A stretch of DNA of 64,000 nt from Deltaproteobacteria bacterium (GCA_019310535.1 JAFDED010000012.1:1-64000), one strand, 5' to 3'. Shown: positions 36,699 through 45,119, numbered from the stretch's first letter. The notes: a model not told the origin generated them from the letters alone. Made by a program: numbers and translations.

Positions 36699-37562
36699 AT
36701 GACTGAGAATAAATGGATGGTCTTGGAGCAAGCGGTCCGTCTCATCAACGATGGCGACAAAGTTGCTGTTGGTGGGCATATGGAAATGGCTCCCCTGGCT
36801 CTGAAAAGAGAAATGATTCGCCAGGGCAGGAAAAATTTGCGGCTGGTGACGGTACCCCGCGGAGCAATCGGCGTGGATATGCTCATCGGGGCGGGCATGG
36901 TACATTCCATAGAGACAGCACAGGTGGTGATGGATGAGTACGGCTCGGCCCCCAACTTCCGCAAATCCGTGGAACAGGGGAGAATCCAGGTGCTGGATCA
37001 TTCCTGACCCGCCTTGCTCTCAGGGTTCCGGGCCGGAGCCATGGGCATCCCTTTCATCCCTGTGCGGGGAATTATCGGGTCCGATTACATGCGGGTTCGA
37101 GAGGACTTTAAGGTCATCCCAAACCCTTACGGGGGCGATGACGTCCTGGTGGTTCCCGCTATAGTGCCTGACGTGGCCATTCTCCATGGCTTTCAGGCAG
37201 ACAGCCGCGGCAATGTCCTTGTTGAGCGCAAATCGGACATAGATCTGGCTGTCTTCGCCAGCAGGAAGGTGATCGCAACGGTTGAAGAGATGGTTCCAAA
37301 TGGAAAACTTCATCCCACCGCGCGGCGCGAGCTCATATCGTGGATCCATTTCGACGCGGTGGTTGAAGTCCCTTACGGCGCACATCCCACCGCATGCCCG
37401 GAGGTATACGGGGTGGACGAGACTCACGTCCGGGAATATCTCCACTCGGCCAGGGACGGGGAAAGTTTTTCCCGATACCTGGAGCGGTACGTCTTTACGG
37501 TAGGAAACCATGCGGAATACCTTTCGCGTATCGGCATCCGGTGTAAGAGCAAGGCTGTTTGA
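36699..37562 (+). CDS. CoA-transferase alpha subunit (glutaconate CoA-transferase A-like) interrupted by an in-frame TGA
   Basis: 288 codons with a good SD (GGGAGGGAA). The frame is broken only by TGA at 37005-37007 (codon 103); both halves are well-formed and in the same frame. First half: AVRLINDGDKVAVGGHMEM, MIRQGRKNLRLVTVPRGAIG. Second half: FRAGAMGIPFIPVRGIIGSD, VVPAIVPDVAILHGFQADSR, LISWIHFDAVVEVPYGAHPT. The break lies in a VLDHS-TGA-PALLS context where a Cys would fit. Either a nonsense mutation (or sequencing error) or selenocysteine insertion; a weak stem-loop follows, but no convincing SECIS could be drawn. The intact beta subunit gene starts 15 nt after the stop. Confidence 0.75.
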
Positions 37563-37577
37563 GAGGAAAGTATTATA

Positions 37578-38339
37578 ATGAACGACGGTACTCTCACTTT
37601 AGGCGAAGAGATGATGATCGCGGCAATTGCGCGCGAGGTCCGAGACGAAAAAATAGCGGCGGTGGGGACTCTATCGCCCATTCCTGCGGCGGCATGCCTG
37701 CTGGCCAGTCATACCACCGCACCCGGGAGTATCATCCTCATCCTGGGAGACCCCATGTGGCCTATTGATCGCGGCACATCACAGCTTTTTGATTTGGCCC
37801 AGCGCGGCTTGATGGATCTGTTTTTCCTCTCCGGGGCACAGATCGATCGCCGGGGTAACATTAACCTCCACGTCATCGGCGATTATCACCGCCCGAAAAT
37901 CCGCCTGCCAGGCGGGGCCGGCAGCGCCGTGCTCTATTACACGGCCCACCGGGTTATCCTTTTCAAGACGAGCCACACGCGCAGGGACTTCGTACAACAG
38001 GTGGACTTCATCACCAGCCCGGGTCATACACCCCAGCTATCCCGCTCCTATAGGCCGGGAGGGCCATACAAAGTTATAACTCCTCTGGCGGTTATGGCTT
38101 TTAACCGGAAAGAAGGAATCCTGGAACTGGAGTCGGTGCACCCCGGCGTTACCGTTGAGCAAGTGCTGGAAAACACGGGCTTTGACCTGCCGATGCCCGA
38201 CACGGTGGCGGAGACAGCGCCCCTTAGCGAAGAACAACGCCATGTTTTGAAGACAACCGTGCGAGCCGAGATTCAGCGGGTCTACCCTGCTTTCGCCCTG
38301 AGGTTGGGCGCACCGGAGAAGACCATGGATTCCGCATGA
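37578..38339 (+). CDS. CoA-transferase beta subunit (class I family), catalytic Glu not conserved
   Basis: 253 aa. Opening TLGEEMMIAAIAREVRDEKIAAVGTLSPIPAAACLLA matches CoA-transferase B subunits, as do GGAGSAVLYYTAHRVIL and VITPLAVMAFNRKEGILELESVHPGVT. Where glutaconate or 3-oxoacid CoA-transferases have the catalytic Glu (ESG/ENG), this protein has ILGDPMWP (residues 56-62), so the usual gamma-glutamyl-CoA chemistry looks impossible without a substitute. Some relatives (IpdAB) act as CoA-dependent ring hydrolases without that Glu. It partners the interrupted alpha subunit just upstream. Confidence 0.8.
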   Translation: MNDGTLTLGEEMMIAAIAREVRDEKIAAVGTLSPIPAAACLLASHTTAPGSIILILGDPMWPIDRGTSQLFDLAQRGLMDLFFLSGAQIDRRGNINLHVIGDYHRPKIRLPGGAGSAVLYYTAHRVILFKTSHTRRDFVQQVDFITSPGHTPQLSRSYRPGGPYKVITPLAVMAFNRKEGILELESVHPGVTVEQVLENTGFDLPMPDTVAETAPLSEEQRHVLKTTVRAEIQRVYPAFALRLGAPEKTMDSA

Positions 38340-38633
38340 GCGGCCATGAGGCTTTCATGACCGCATTCGCTGTTCTGCTGCAATCCCCTGTGTATGCTCA
38401 CATTTGCTCATACCCGCGGTATCCCGGTTTTATGTGATTGAATGGTTCAATCTTTCGTCGTGTTGAATTATACATGCCGTTCAGCGATAACAAAGGGGGG
38501 AAACACGTTTATCTATCATCATATCGTAGAGGCAAAGAATCTCAGCCCGATGAGCATGCTGTGCTATTCAGATATCGTTATCTTTCGCGTTTTGTTTATG
38601 GCGGGAACAGCCAGCAGCCACAACCCAAAATGC

Positions 38634-38658
38634 AAAAAAAGGGGCACTTCGTGCCCCT
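38634..38658 (-). terminator. Rho-independent terminator of the 42-aa secreted-peptide gene
   Basis: Minus strand: AGGGGCAC/GTGCCCCT stem (38640-38658) with a 3-nt loop followed by a T-run (38634-38640). Homologous in sequence to the terminator at 39079-39101. Confidence 0.8.
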
Positions 38659-38734
38659 CAGTCATGAATTCATATGTCATTTTCGGGGAAGAGAAATAGT
38701 AATTCCCCTCACCCTTCCCGGCGTAATCGGGTGA

Positions 38735-38863
38735 TCATGGTCTGTAATCTCTTGGAAAGCCCCAAAACTGTCTTCCCCTTTCTTCCGCCAACACAGATGT
38801 GGAGAGAGAAAGCAGGAACGCGACTGCGATCAGAAACCCCAAAAGTTGTTTTTTCGTGTCCAT
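38735..38863 (-). CDS. 42-aa secreted peptide with one RQxWGFP unit
   Basis: Too short for ordinary ORF calling. MDTKKQLLGFLIAVAFLLSL, then STSVLA, gives a clear Sec signal peptide of 26 residues; the predicted mature product is only 16 residues, EERGRQFWGFPRDYRP. It is a paralogue of the 126-aa protein at 39163-39543: same MDTxKQ start, same signal peptide, same RQ-W-GFP-RDY-P unit. The promoter-like region (38976-39003) and terminator are shared too. Unlike the longer gene, no AGGAGG precedes the start, so it may be weakly translated or decaying. Confidence 0.6.
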   Translation of the reverse strand: MDTKKQLLGFLIAVAFLLSLSTSVLAEERGRQFWGFPRDYRP

Positions 38864-38975
38864 TATTGTATTTTCTTATTAGATGTTTATTCACCACAAT
38901 TTAGTCCACAAATTTGTTACACATGATCATTTCCCTGTCTGATCTTTTCTTCTATTGCCTATTATCTTACTCAAG

Positions 38976-39003
38976 GATGTAATCACTAAAATTTTCCCGT
39001 CAA
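38976..39003 (-). promoter_or_regulatory. Promoter-like region of the short RQNWGFP gene
   Basis: Minus strand: TTGACG (39003-38998), 16-nt spacer, TACATC (38981-38976). The spacer is almost identical to that of the longer paralogue (39656-39683), including GAAAATTTTAGTGAT. Confidence 0.5.
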
Positions 39004-39078
39004 GTGGTGCGGTTATACACCAATTTTGTTTATGGCAGGTCAGGTATAGCCAACAGACATCCCGCAAAATTCAACGAG

Positions 39079-39101
39079 AAAGGGGCATATAGTGCCCCTT
39101 T
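39079..39101 (-). terminator. Rho-independent terminator of the 126-aa RQNWGFP gene
   Basis: AAAGGGGCA (39079-39087) pairs with TGCCCCTTT (39093-39101) around a 5-nt loop; A and T runs flank both sides. About 60 nt after the gene's stop. Confidence 0.75.
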
Positions 39102-39162
39102 CCGTGATATAACACTGTTTCACGTTGCATTCCAAGAAGAACCCTTTTTCTGCAGTGACTTA

Positions 39163-39543
39163 TTACCTGAAATAATCCAACAGGTCGTATTCTGGACTGT
39201 AATCTTTTGGAAAGCCCCAATTCTGTCTGGATTCCAATCCTAACCGATCAACATTATCGATGGTGATGGTTCTCTTGACCTCTTTCTCCTCCACGGCGCC
39301 CGTTAATTTAGATTTGAACTGCCCCGGATGGTAGTCTCTTGGAAAGCCCCAATTCTGTCTGGATGGTGCACCTGTCTCGTCGCTCTCCATCATTTGCCCG
39401 TGCGTATATCCGCCTGGCGTGAAATCACTCGGAAAACCCCAGTTCTGCCTGGATTTTCTTTCTTCCGCCAAAACTGATGCGGAGAGAGAAAGCAGGAACG
39501 CGACCGCTATCAGAGATGCAAAAATTTGTTTTCTCGTGTCCAT
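39163..39543 (-). CDS. 126-aa secreted protein with three SRQNWGFP repeats
   Basis: Start ATG 39543 is fixed by AGGAGG seven bases upstream. Signal peptide residues 1-26 (FASLIAVAFLLSLSASVLA). The mature part has three near-identical units: SRQNWGFPSDFTP (31-43), SRQNWGFPRDYHP (61-73) and SRQNWGFPKDYSP (105-117), with unrelated spacers of 17 and 31 residues and an acidic-aromatic tail DLLDYFR. No Cys, no membrane segment after the signal. I do not recognise the family. A one-unit paralogue lies downstream with matching promoter and terminator, so this is a duplicated mini-locus. A role as exported binding, signalling or matrix peptide is only a guess. Confidence 0.75.
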   Translation of the reverse strand: MDTRKQIFASLIAVAFLLSLSASVLAEERKSRQNWGFPSDFTPGGYTHGQMMESDETGAPSRQNWGFPRDYHPGQFKSKLTGAVEEKEVKRTITIDNVDRLGLESRQNWGFPKDYSPEYDLLDYFR

Positions 39544-39655
39544 AATCATACCTCCTATTAAAAGATACTCACTTGCATTTAATCTGCCAAAATTCATCTC
39601 GCAGGGTCATTTGCCTGTTCAATCCCTGCTTCTATTTCCTATTAACATAGTCAAG

Positions 39656-39683
39656 AATGTAATCACTAAAATTTTCCTGTCAA
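39656..39683 (-). promoter_or_regulatory. Promoter-like region of the 126-aa RQNWGFP gene
   Basis: Minus strand: TTGACA (39683-39678), 16-nt spacer, TACATT (39661-39656), about 110 nt upstream of ATG 39543; conserved in the paralogue. A second TTGACT follows directly, so the exact box is uncertain. Confidence 0.5.
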
Positions 39684-40141
39684 GGGATACGGAAATGCGA
39701 AATCAATTTTCGCTCTGCGCTCCCTTTTGAGGGAAATTCCAAGAGTTCTACTGTAACCGGACTTGCTGTTTTCTGCGAAGTCCTTCAGCCTATTGCCCGC
39801 CCACTGGCCGTCACACGTTTTGTCCATGCCAGTGAAAACTTAGCCGGAGAGATCTGGAATATTTCTGGATCATGCGGTGGTATTAATTGAACGGGTGAAT
39901 CGGGAAGAGTAATAATCAGTCCGTTGGAATGAAATTGAAGAAGACGGATATAATGACCTGCTGTGCAGCGGCGGACACCATCCCTTCGCACGCTCTGGCA
40001 TGGTGTGTTACCCGATTTTTTCAGTCAATGAAATCGTATCGATATTTCACGCATACGGAACCGGAAACCGCCCTTCAATGCTAAAATAAATGCTTTCTAC
40101 AGGTTAAGACCTTTTCTCAGCGCAATTGCCGCTGGTAAAAG

Positions 40142-40831
40142 TCAGTCTCTGGAAGACGTGCCATGAAAGATCGAAGGCGGTGATTTAAAAGATGGCTGCG
40201 TCAACAGCTTCTTTAACTGCATCGGGCTATTCTTATACATTTTTATGACCTCTTTGTAGCCCATGGTTTTTACTACTTCTATACCTTTTTCTAAGTAGCA
40301 ATATCTTTCGAGTTCGCACTTTGATTTTATATCCTCTTCAATCAGGGAATAGGGTAAATTATTCACATGGTTTTTTACAAAATGAGGCAACAAAGCGTGA
40401 ACCAGACCCCCAACCACTGCCTCTTCCACTGCCATCCAATCTTTTACAATTTTCTCCATCTTTCCTTTGCTCGTTACGGAGTTCAGAACTATTTGCTCTT
40501 CGATCTCCCTATGGGATTGCTCCCTCAGAGCAATGTGTAACGTCTCTTCAATAGGAACCATAAGAACGGTATAGGGATTTTTTGTGCAATTTTGCCAGAT
40601 GGTATAGTTATCCTCTACAAATTTAAAGGTGCCGTTTTCTCGTATATAGATGTTCGTCGTATAAGAACCGACAATGCCCGTAAAGACCTTGCCGCTTAAT
40701 TTAATCGTTGTAATCGGTGCTGCTTTTTTCGGGTTAAAAAAGGAAAATGTGGCATTGAATTCTCTTGCAAGATTATGGACCAAAAACACTGTCATACCTC
40801 TATCCGGGATATCAGGTCTTTCCAGAAGCAA
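40142..40831 (-). CDS. Unknown protein, probable 3' half of the preceding Tat-lipoprotein gene
   Basis: 229 codons from a TTG at 40831; the first ATG is 40795. I do not recognise the family. The sequence is alpha/beta in character (FKFVEDNYTIWQNC, YTVLMVPIEETLHIALREQS) with a long helical part (VEEAVVGGLVHALLPHFVKN). The frame is open upstream beyond the TTG (LNEKIQTLLLERPDIPD) into the end of the upstream ORF, in the +1 frame relative to it. With no SD and no good start, it may be the C-terminal half of one ~390-residue protein split by a frameshift. Confidence 0.45.
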   Translation of the reverse strand: MLLERPDIPDRGMTVFLVHNLAREFNATFSFFNPKKAAPITTIKLSGKVFTGIVGSYTTNIYIRENGTFKFVEDNYTIWQNCTKNPYTVLMVPIEETLHIALREQSHREIEEQIVLNSVTSKGKMEKIVKDWMAVEEAVVGGLVHALLPHFVKNHVNNLPYSLIEEDIKSKCELERYCYLEKGIEVVKTMGYKEVIKMYKNSPMQLKKLLTQPSFKSPPSIFHGTSSRD

Positions 40832-40847
40832 GGTTTGTATCTTTTCA

Positions 40848-41309
40848 TTAAGGGTTATCGACTTTCGTCTTATCCAAAGTATAATCTATCACTTCGTTGC
40901 AATAGTTCTGAAATAGAGTTGCATATTCCGCCCTCTGTTCCGGGACAAACAACAACCTATGCTTAAAGGAATCTATTCTCCACCGAAGCTCTCCCCCACC
41001 AAGGTCTTTTTGCATTTTTCTTATCAGGTCTGCATGATCATTAAAATAATCAAGACTTATTCTATAACACTCTCCATCAATATCCTCCTCAAAATCGTTA
41101 AAAACAAACAGGGGCTCTTCCCTCTCTGCGAGCTTGATTAATTCTACTAGGCGGGAATAGCCCTTTGAAGATTGAGGGATATGAGACATACAAGATGTTG
41201 CCATCAGGAATGTGCAGCTTAATGCCGTCTTTTTCAAGAAATCCCTTCTTGTAATCTCCGCACCTCTTTTGCTGCCGCTAATTCTCTCATGATTTTCTGA
41301 TCGGTTCAT
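40848..41309 (-). CDS. Tat-exported lipoprotein, unknown function (possible 5' half of a split gene)
   Basis: About 153 aa from ATG 41309 (a longer start at 41333 is possible). The N-terminus has a twin-arginine signal, ITRRDFLKKTALSCTFLMAT, ending in a lipobox-like cysteine (MATSC). After it come about 120 residues of unrecognised sequence (LVELIKLAEREEPLFVFNDF, DYFNDHADLIRKMQKDLGGG). It stops at TAA 40848 in the context CCT-TAA-TGA, while the +1 frame stays open into the next ORF. Probably anchored on the outside of the inner membrane or in the periplasm, perhaps folded with a cofactor given the Tat route. Confidence 0.55.
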   Translation of the reverse strand: MNRSENHERISGSKRGAEITRRDFLKKTALSCTFLMATSCMSHIPQSSKGYSRLVELIKLAEREEPLFVFNDFEEDIDGECYRISLDYFNDHADLIRKMQKDLGGGELRWRIDSFKHRLLFVPEQRAEYATLFQNYCNEVIDYTLDKTKVDNP

Positions 41310-41524
41310 CACGAATTCCCGTTCGTGCAGCAACTGAATGTCCCGAAAATCCGCCGTCTGATCCTCTGGACCGAATTAATCGAATTACATCTCATGAGGG
41401 ATGGGGCAACTTGAGCAGTTTGAAGCCGGCTTCGGTGTCTTTCCCTCATCTTTTGCTTATTACCCTGCATCGTCCGCTCCCTCTTCCCTTTTGCGCGCGT
41501 TGATCAGGACTCTATAAAAAACTT

Positions 41525-41553
41525 ATCATATTTATAGACAATCTACCATTCAA
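41525..41553 (-). promoter_or_regulatory. Predicted promoter of the Tat-lipoprotein gene
   Basis: Minus strand: TTGAAT (41553-41548), 17-nt spacer, TATGAT (41530-41525). About 215 nt of untranslated leader follow. The rest of 41310-41739 shows no gene. Confidence 0.5.
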
Positions 41554-41739
41554 ATGTATTACGGAGTGTCTCAAGCCTAAACGAAGGCAAAATCATGATG
41601 GAAGTAATCCGTTCTGCTCCCGTACGCATTTGTCATGCAAAAGCTGAAACCTTAAGGCATGAAAATGGTTTTCTATTATGCACGCTGGGATTTTTCCCAT
41701 GTAACAAGGGAAGATGTGTTGGCGTGCTGAGCATAATAC

Positions 41740-43344
41740 TCATCTGCCCACCTGTATTCCCAACTCCTTGATCTCCGGAAAGCGGGCGACGATCGCCATC
41801 ATCAGATACCCGGCCAGGCCTGCCACCATGGCTCCAGCCAGCACCAGGAAATTATTCGTATTCAGACCTTGTTCCCAATGCCCCAGAGAAGCTATTCTTG
41901 ACACAAATATTCCCATCAAGATGGAAGCCATGAGGAACCGGGTCATAGATCGGGCACATTTCTTGATAAGGGGCTGGTGGAGCTTGCGGACGACGGGTCC
42001 AAGCAAGGCCGAAAAATAAAGTACGGCCGCCAGGGAATTTGCCAGCGCGAGACCTCCGTGTCCCATAGGCGACATTAGGACGAGGCTCAGCACCAGGTTC
42101 GCCCCTAATGCCAGGATACCGCTCTTGAACGGCGACCATAAGTCGCCTGCGGCGTAGAGTGCCCGGGGAAGAATCTGAAGTCCGGCAAAAGCCCAGAGTC
42201 CCCACGAATAGTTCAATAGGGCATCGGCACAGAGCAGGGTCTCCCGGTGTCCAAACGCGCCTCGCTGAAAAAGAAGGCTGAAGATGGGAATCCGCAAAAT
42301 GATCAACCCCGTCAGTGCGGGAAAGATCAGGAAGAACATGAATCGCAGGCTTTGCTCCAGCGTCTCACCAATTCCAGTTGCCGCCTCTCCCCGGACCTGA
42401 TGAGCCATAAATGGAAAAGCAACAATGGCCAGGGGCATAGCAATGAATCCAATGGGCATCTGCACCAGCCTGTCAGCGTAGTAGAGGCAGGAGATGCTTC
42501 CATCGGTCAGCATCGAGGCCAGCAGAAATCCCACAACAGTGTTGATCTGGCAGATAGAGGACGCCAGAAGGGTGGGGATGAGCCCCTTTGCAATGCGCCT
42601 AAGGGCGGAGTTTCCCAGGGATAACCGGAATCGAATACGTATCCCCACATACCACAACGAGGGAACTTGGAGGGCAAACTGCGCGACCCCTCCCACCAGC
42701 ATACCCATTGCCAGCGCTATGACAGGCCTCTGAAGGTGCGGCGCCATAAGGAATGCGGCCAGGATCAGGCAGATATTCAACAGCGCGGGGGCCAGGGCCG
42801 GTGCAGTGAATCGCTGAAAAGAATGAAGAATCCCCCGTGCCAGGGCCACCAAGCCTATGAAAAAAATATACGGTAACATGATCCGGAGCATATCCGTGGT
42901 GAGTATGTACTGTTCAGTATGTGCCATAAATCCTGGTGCAATGGCTCGAGCAATCAACGGAGCCAATGCCGAGCCCAGGGCGGAAATTCCCAGCAGCAGT
43001 ATTACCAGCACGCTGAATGCCTTGTGCGCAATATCCAGAGCCTCTCCATGTTTCCCTTCGGCCAGCATTCCTGAATAGACCGGAATGAATGAATCGGTCA
43101 GTGAGCCTTCTGCATACAGCTTGCGGACCAGGTTGGGGATGGCCGCCGCGGCATAGAAGGCATCGGCGGCCATGGAGGCTCCGAAGAAATGGGCCACCAC
43201 CACGTCCCGGGCATATCCCAGCAATCTGCTCAACAGGGTTAAGAAAGAAACCGTTCCCGCGGGCCGGAAGAAACATCTGCCGGAGACTTCATGGAAAAGG
43301 TTCGAATCCGAATTGGATGACAAAACGCCCCTCTCATTGACCAC
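41740..43344 (-). CDS. murJ: Lipid II flippase MurJ (MviN)
   Basis: 534 aa from GTG 43344, chosen because AGGGAGA lies 8 nt upstream and because the extra N-terminal residues of the longer frame are not MurJ-like. About 14 transmembrane segments. Hallmarks: TVSFLTLLSRLLGYARDVVVAHFFGAS at the start of the fold, AADAFYAAAAIPNLVRKLYAEGSLTDSFIPVYSG, and LFQRGAFGHRETLL. It flips undecaprenyl-linked peptidoglycan precursor to the periplasm. Divergent from rpsT, whose promoter lies in the shared intergenic region. Confidence 0.95.
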   Translation of the reverse strand: MVNERGVLSSNSDSNLFHEVSGRCFFRPAGTVSFLTLLSRLLGYARDVVVAHFFGASMAADAFYAAAAIPNLVRKLYAEGSLTDSFIPVYSGMLAEGKHGEALDIAHKAFSVLVILLLGISALGSALAPLIARAIAPGFMAHTEQYILTTDMLRIMLPYIFFIGLVALARGILHSFQRFTAPALAPALLNICLILAAFLMAPHLQRPVIALAMGMLVGGVAQFALQVPSLWYVGIRIRFRLSLGNSALRRIAKGLIPTLLASSICQINTVVGFLLASMLTDGSISCLYYADRLVQMPIGFIAMPLAIVAFPFMAHQVRGEAATGIGETLEQSLRFMFFLIFPALTGLIILRIPIFSLLFQRGAFGHRETLLCADALLNYSWGLWAFAGLQILPRALYAAGDLWSPFKSGILALGANLVLSLVLMSPMGHGGLALANSLAAVLYFSALLGPVVRKLHQPLIKKCARSMTRFLMASILMGIFVSRIASLGHWEQGLNTNNFLVLAGAMVAGLAGYLMMAIVARFPEIKELGIQVGR

Positions 43345-43368
43345 CTTATTGTATCTCCCTAAAAAACC

Positions 43369-43398
43369 TTGACAAAGGGAACCAACGGGTGGTAAATA
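43369..43398 (+). promoter_or_regulatory. Predicted rpsT promoter
   Basis: TTGACA (43369-43374), 18-nt spacer, TAAATA (43393-43398). About 190 nt of leader separate it from the rpsT start. Confidence 0.45.
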
Positions 43399-43460
43399 AT
43401 TGAAAAATTCGGGAAAAGCCCTGAAAAACCATTGAGAGGCAACCATTGCAGGGCAGGCAG

Positions 43461-43490
43461 AGCCCGCCGATATCTTGCGGGTTTGTTCTT
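43461..43490 (+). promoter_or_regulatory. Attenuator-like hairpin in the rpsT leader
   Basis: CCCGC (43463-43467) pairs with GCGGG (43477-43481), extended by G-U and A-U pairs, and is followed by TTTGTTCTTT. It could end transcription early; S20 synthesis is autoregulated in E. coli, though by translation. Confidence 0.35.
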
Positions 43491-43596
43491 TCCCAACGGG
43501 TTTTTATGCCGGGCAGAGCCCATCCACCGGGGCTATCCGTGGGTATGCCTTCATAAGAATTCTTAATGACATCAAGCAAAACCAGGAGGTCTGAAA

Positions 43597-43875
43597 TTGG
43601 CAAACCATCCATCGGCGTTAAAGAGAGCACGTCAAAACCGAAAAAGGCAACTGAGAAACAGTGCGATCGCATCCTCGGTTAAAACACAGGTGAAGAAGGT
43701 CCTTTCAGCCGTTGAGAACAAAAACGCTCAAGAGGCGACAGAGCAATTTCAAAAGGCAGTTTCCGCCCTCCATAAGGGAGCATCCAAGGGAGTGATCCAC
43801 CGGAATAAAGCTTCCCGCAAAATATCGCGCCTTTCTCGGAGAATCCAGCGACTGACTTCAACTCCTGCATCTTGA
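43597..43875 (+). CDS. rpsT: 30S ribosomal protein S20
   Basis: 92 aa from TTG 43597 with a strong CAGGAGG SD. Opening ANHPSALKRARQNRKRQLRN and the closing KGVIHRNKASRKISRLSRRI are typical of S20; very basic and helical, binds 16S rRNA. TTG or other weak starts are common for S20 and fit translational autocontrol. The 218 bp to the end of holA hold no gene. Confidence 0.96.
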   Translation: MANHPSALKRARQNRKRQLRNSAIASSVKTQVKKVLSAVENKNAQEATEQFQKAVSALHKGASKGVIHRNKASRKISRLSRRIQRLTSTPAS

Positions 43876-44093
43876 ACAGGGAGAGACATCCCGTTTTCCG
43901 CACATTCATAATGAGATCAATTCCGTTCTCAATCGGATGAACTCGCAGGCGCAAGCGGCTTGTGGCTGCACTTAGCGAGCCCTCGGAAGGCAAAGTCAAT
44001 CAAAAAAGCGGACTCCCGCCCTGTGAATTCAACCCTGGATGAAACGGAGGGCTTAACAGTTGCAGTGGCAGAAAGTCAAGGGCGGCACTGTGT

Positions 44094-45119
44094 TCACCCA
44101 CCCTTCTTGCACAAGCTCAAGATCAGGCCTTCCATGATCGGCCGGGAGCTCAGGCGGCTGGATTTAAGTTCCAGGTCCGTGTGGGCCAGCATTCGAACGG
44201 CGCATAAGAGATCTTCTTCGGAAAAGTGTCGGCCGAATCGATGAAACTTTTCCACCAACCATGATGCCAGGCCCAAATCCTTCTGTATAACGGCTTTGGA
44301 TTTGCCTTTGGTCTTTAGCTGTTTCACTTGCCAGATGAGCCGTATTTGCCGAGCGATCATACCAAGTACTTTCAGGTGCTCATCAGGACCTCCTGTCTCA
44401 AGAAGCTTACCCAGGATGCGGAGGGATTTCTCAACATCCTTATTTCCCAGTGCGTCAACCAGTTCGAAAACCGAGAATGATCGAGAGTCGATGGCCACTT
44501 TTCGAATATCCGCTGCGCTGATGACTTCGCGGTCCTCTGCATACAAGAGCAATTTTTCGAGCTCTCCCTTGAGGGTTTCCATCTGGGTTCCCGCCAGTTC
44601 CACCAGCGCGAAGGCCGCATCCCTGCTCAGTTCCTTTCCCACCAGCCGGGCCTGGTCTTGCACCCACCGCGGCAGTTCCTTCTCGGGCAAAGGCCGGAAT
44701 GCAACCAGAGCATTATGTCGCTCCAGCGCATTGAAAAAATCGCTCTTTCTGTCGACTGTATCGGCGGTGAAGACAAGGCAGGTAAAGTCGGCCGGCGCGT
44801 CCAAGTACGGCACAAGGCGCCTCACCTCCCGCCGGGACATCTCGTGGGCTGCCTTTATCGTAATCATCTGTCGCCTGGCCATCATGGGAAGGGTTTGGGC
44901 GGCCATCAGCAATTCATCGGCCAGAACTTCCTTGCCGTATAAAATGATTTCGCTGCGCGGGCGGGAGGTCTCCCGGCCGAACAAGACTCTCCGGATCGCC
45001 TCCAGGGCGTTATTCAATCCTAGTTTCTCTTCCCCGTAAAAGTAATAAAAAGGGCGCACAATGTCTTTTTGAAGCTCCTTTTCGAGCTCCCGCGGCGTCA
45101 AAGAAGAACTATTCGGCAT
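44094..45119 (-). CDS. holA: DNA polymerase III delta subunit
   Basis: 341 aa from ATG 45119; the TTG at 45131 is an alternative. Clamp-loader subunit that opens the beta ring. An AAA+-like N-terminal domain without Walker motif (IVRPFYYFYGEEKLGLNNAL, YGKEVLADELLMAAQTLPMM), then helical domains II-III (VFELVDALGNKDVEKSLRIL, EHLKVLGMIARQIRLIWQVK). The order of motifs and the length match HolA. It lies downstream of lptE, as in many proteobacteria, with 275 bp between them holding a repeat. Confidence 0.9.
   Translation of the reverse strand: MPNSSSLTPRELEKELQKDIVRPFYYFYGEEKLGLNNALEAIRRVLFGRETSRPRSEIILYGKEVLADELLMAAQTLPMMARRQMITIKAAHEMSRREVRRLVPYLDAPADFTCLVFTADTVDRKSDFFNALERHNALVAFRPLPEKELPRWVQDQARLVGKELSRDAAFALVELAGTQMETLKGELEKLLLYAEDREVISAADIRKVAIDSRSFSVFELVDALGNKDVEKSLRILGKLLETGGPDEHLKVLGMIARQIRLIWQVKQLKTKGKSKAVIQKDLGLASWLVEKFHRFGRHFSEEDLLCAVRMLAHTDLELKSSRLSSRPIMEGLILSLCKKGG

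Noticed and set aside
37008-37045. Stem-loop after the in-frame TGA as a SECIS element
   Set aside because: Only short 3-4 bp stems with internal loops can be drawn; not enough to call a SECIS, so it is kept as a finding and not as a feature.
43295-43312. GGTTCGAATCC, like a tRNA T-arm
   Set aside because: No acceptor, D or anticodon arms can be drawn around it; it belongs to the 5' part of murJ.
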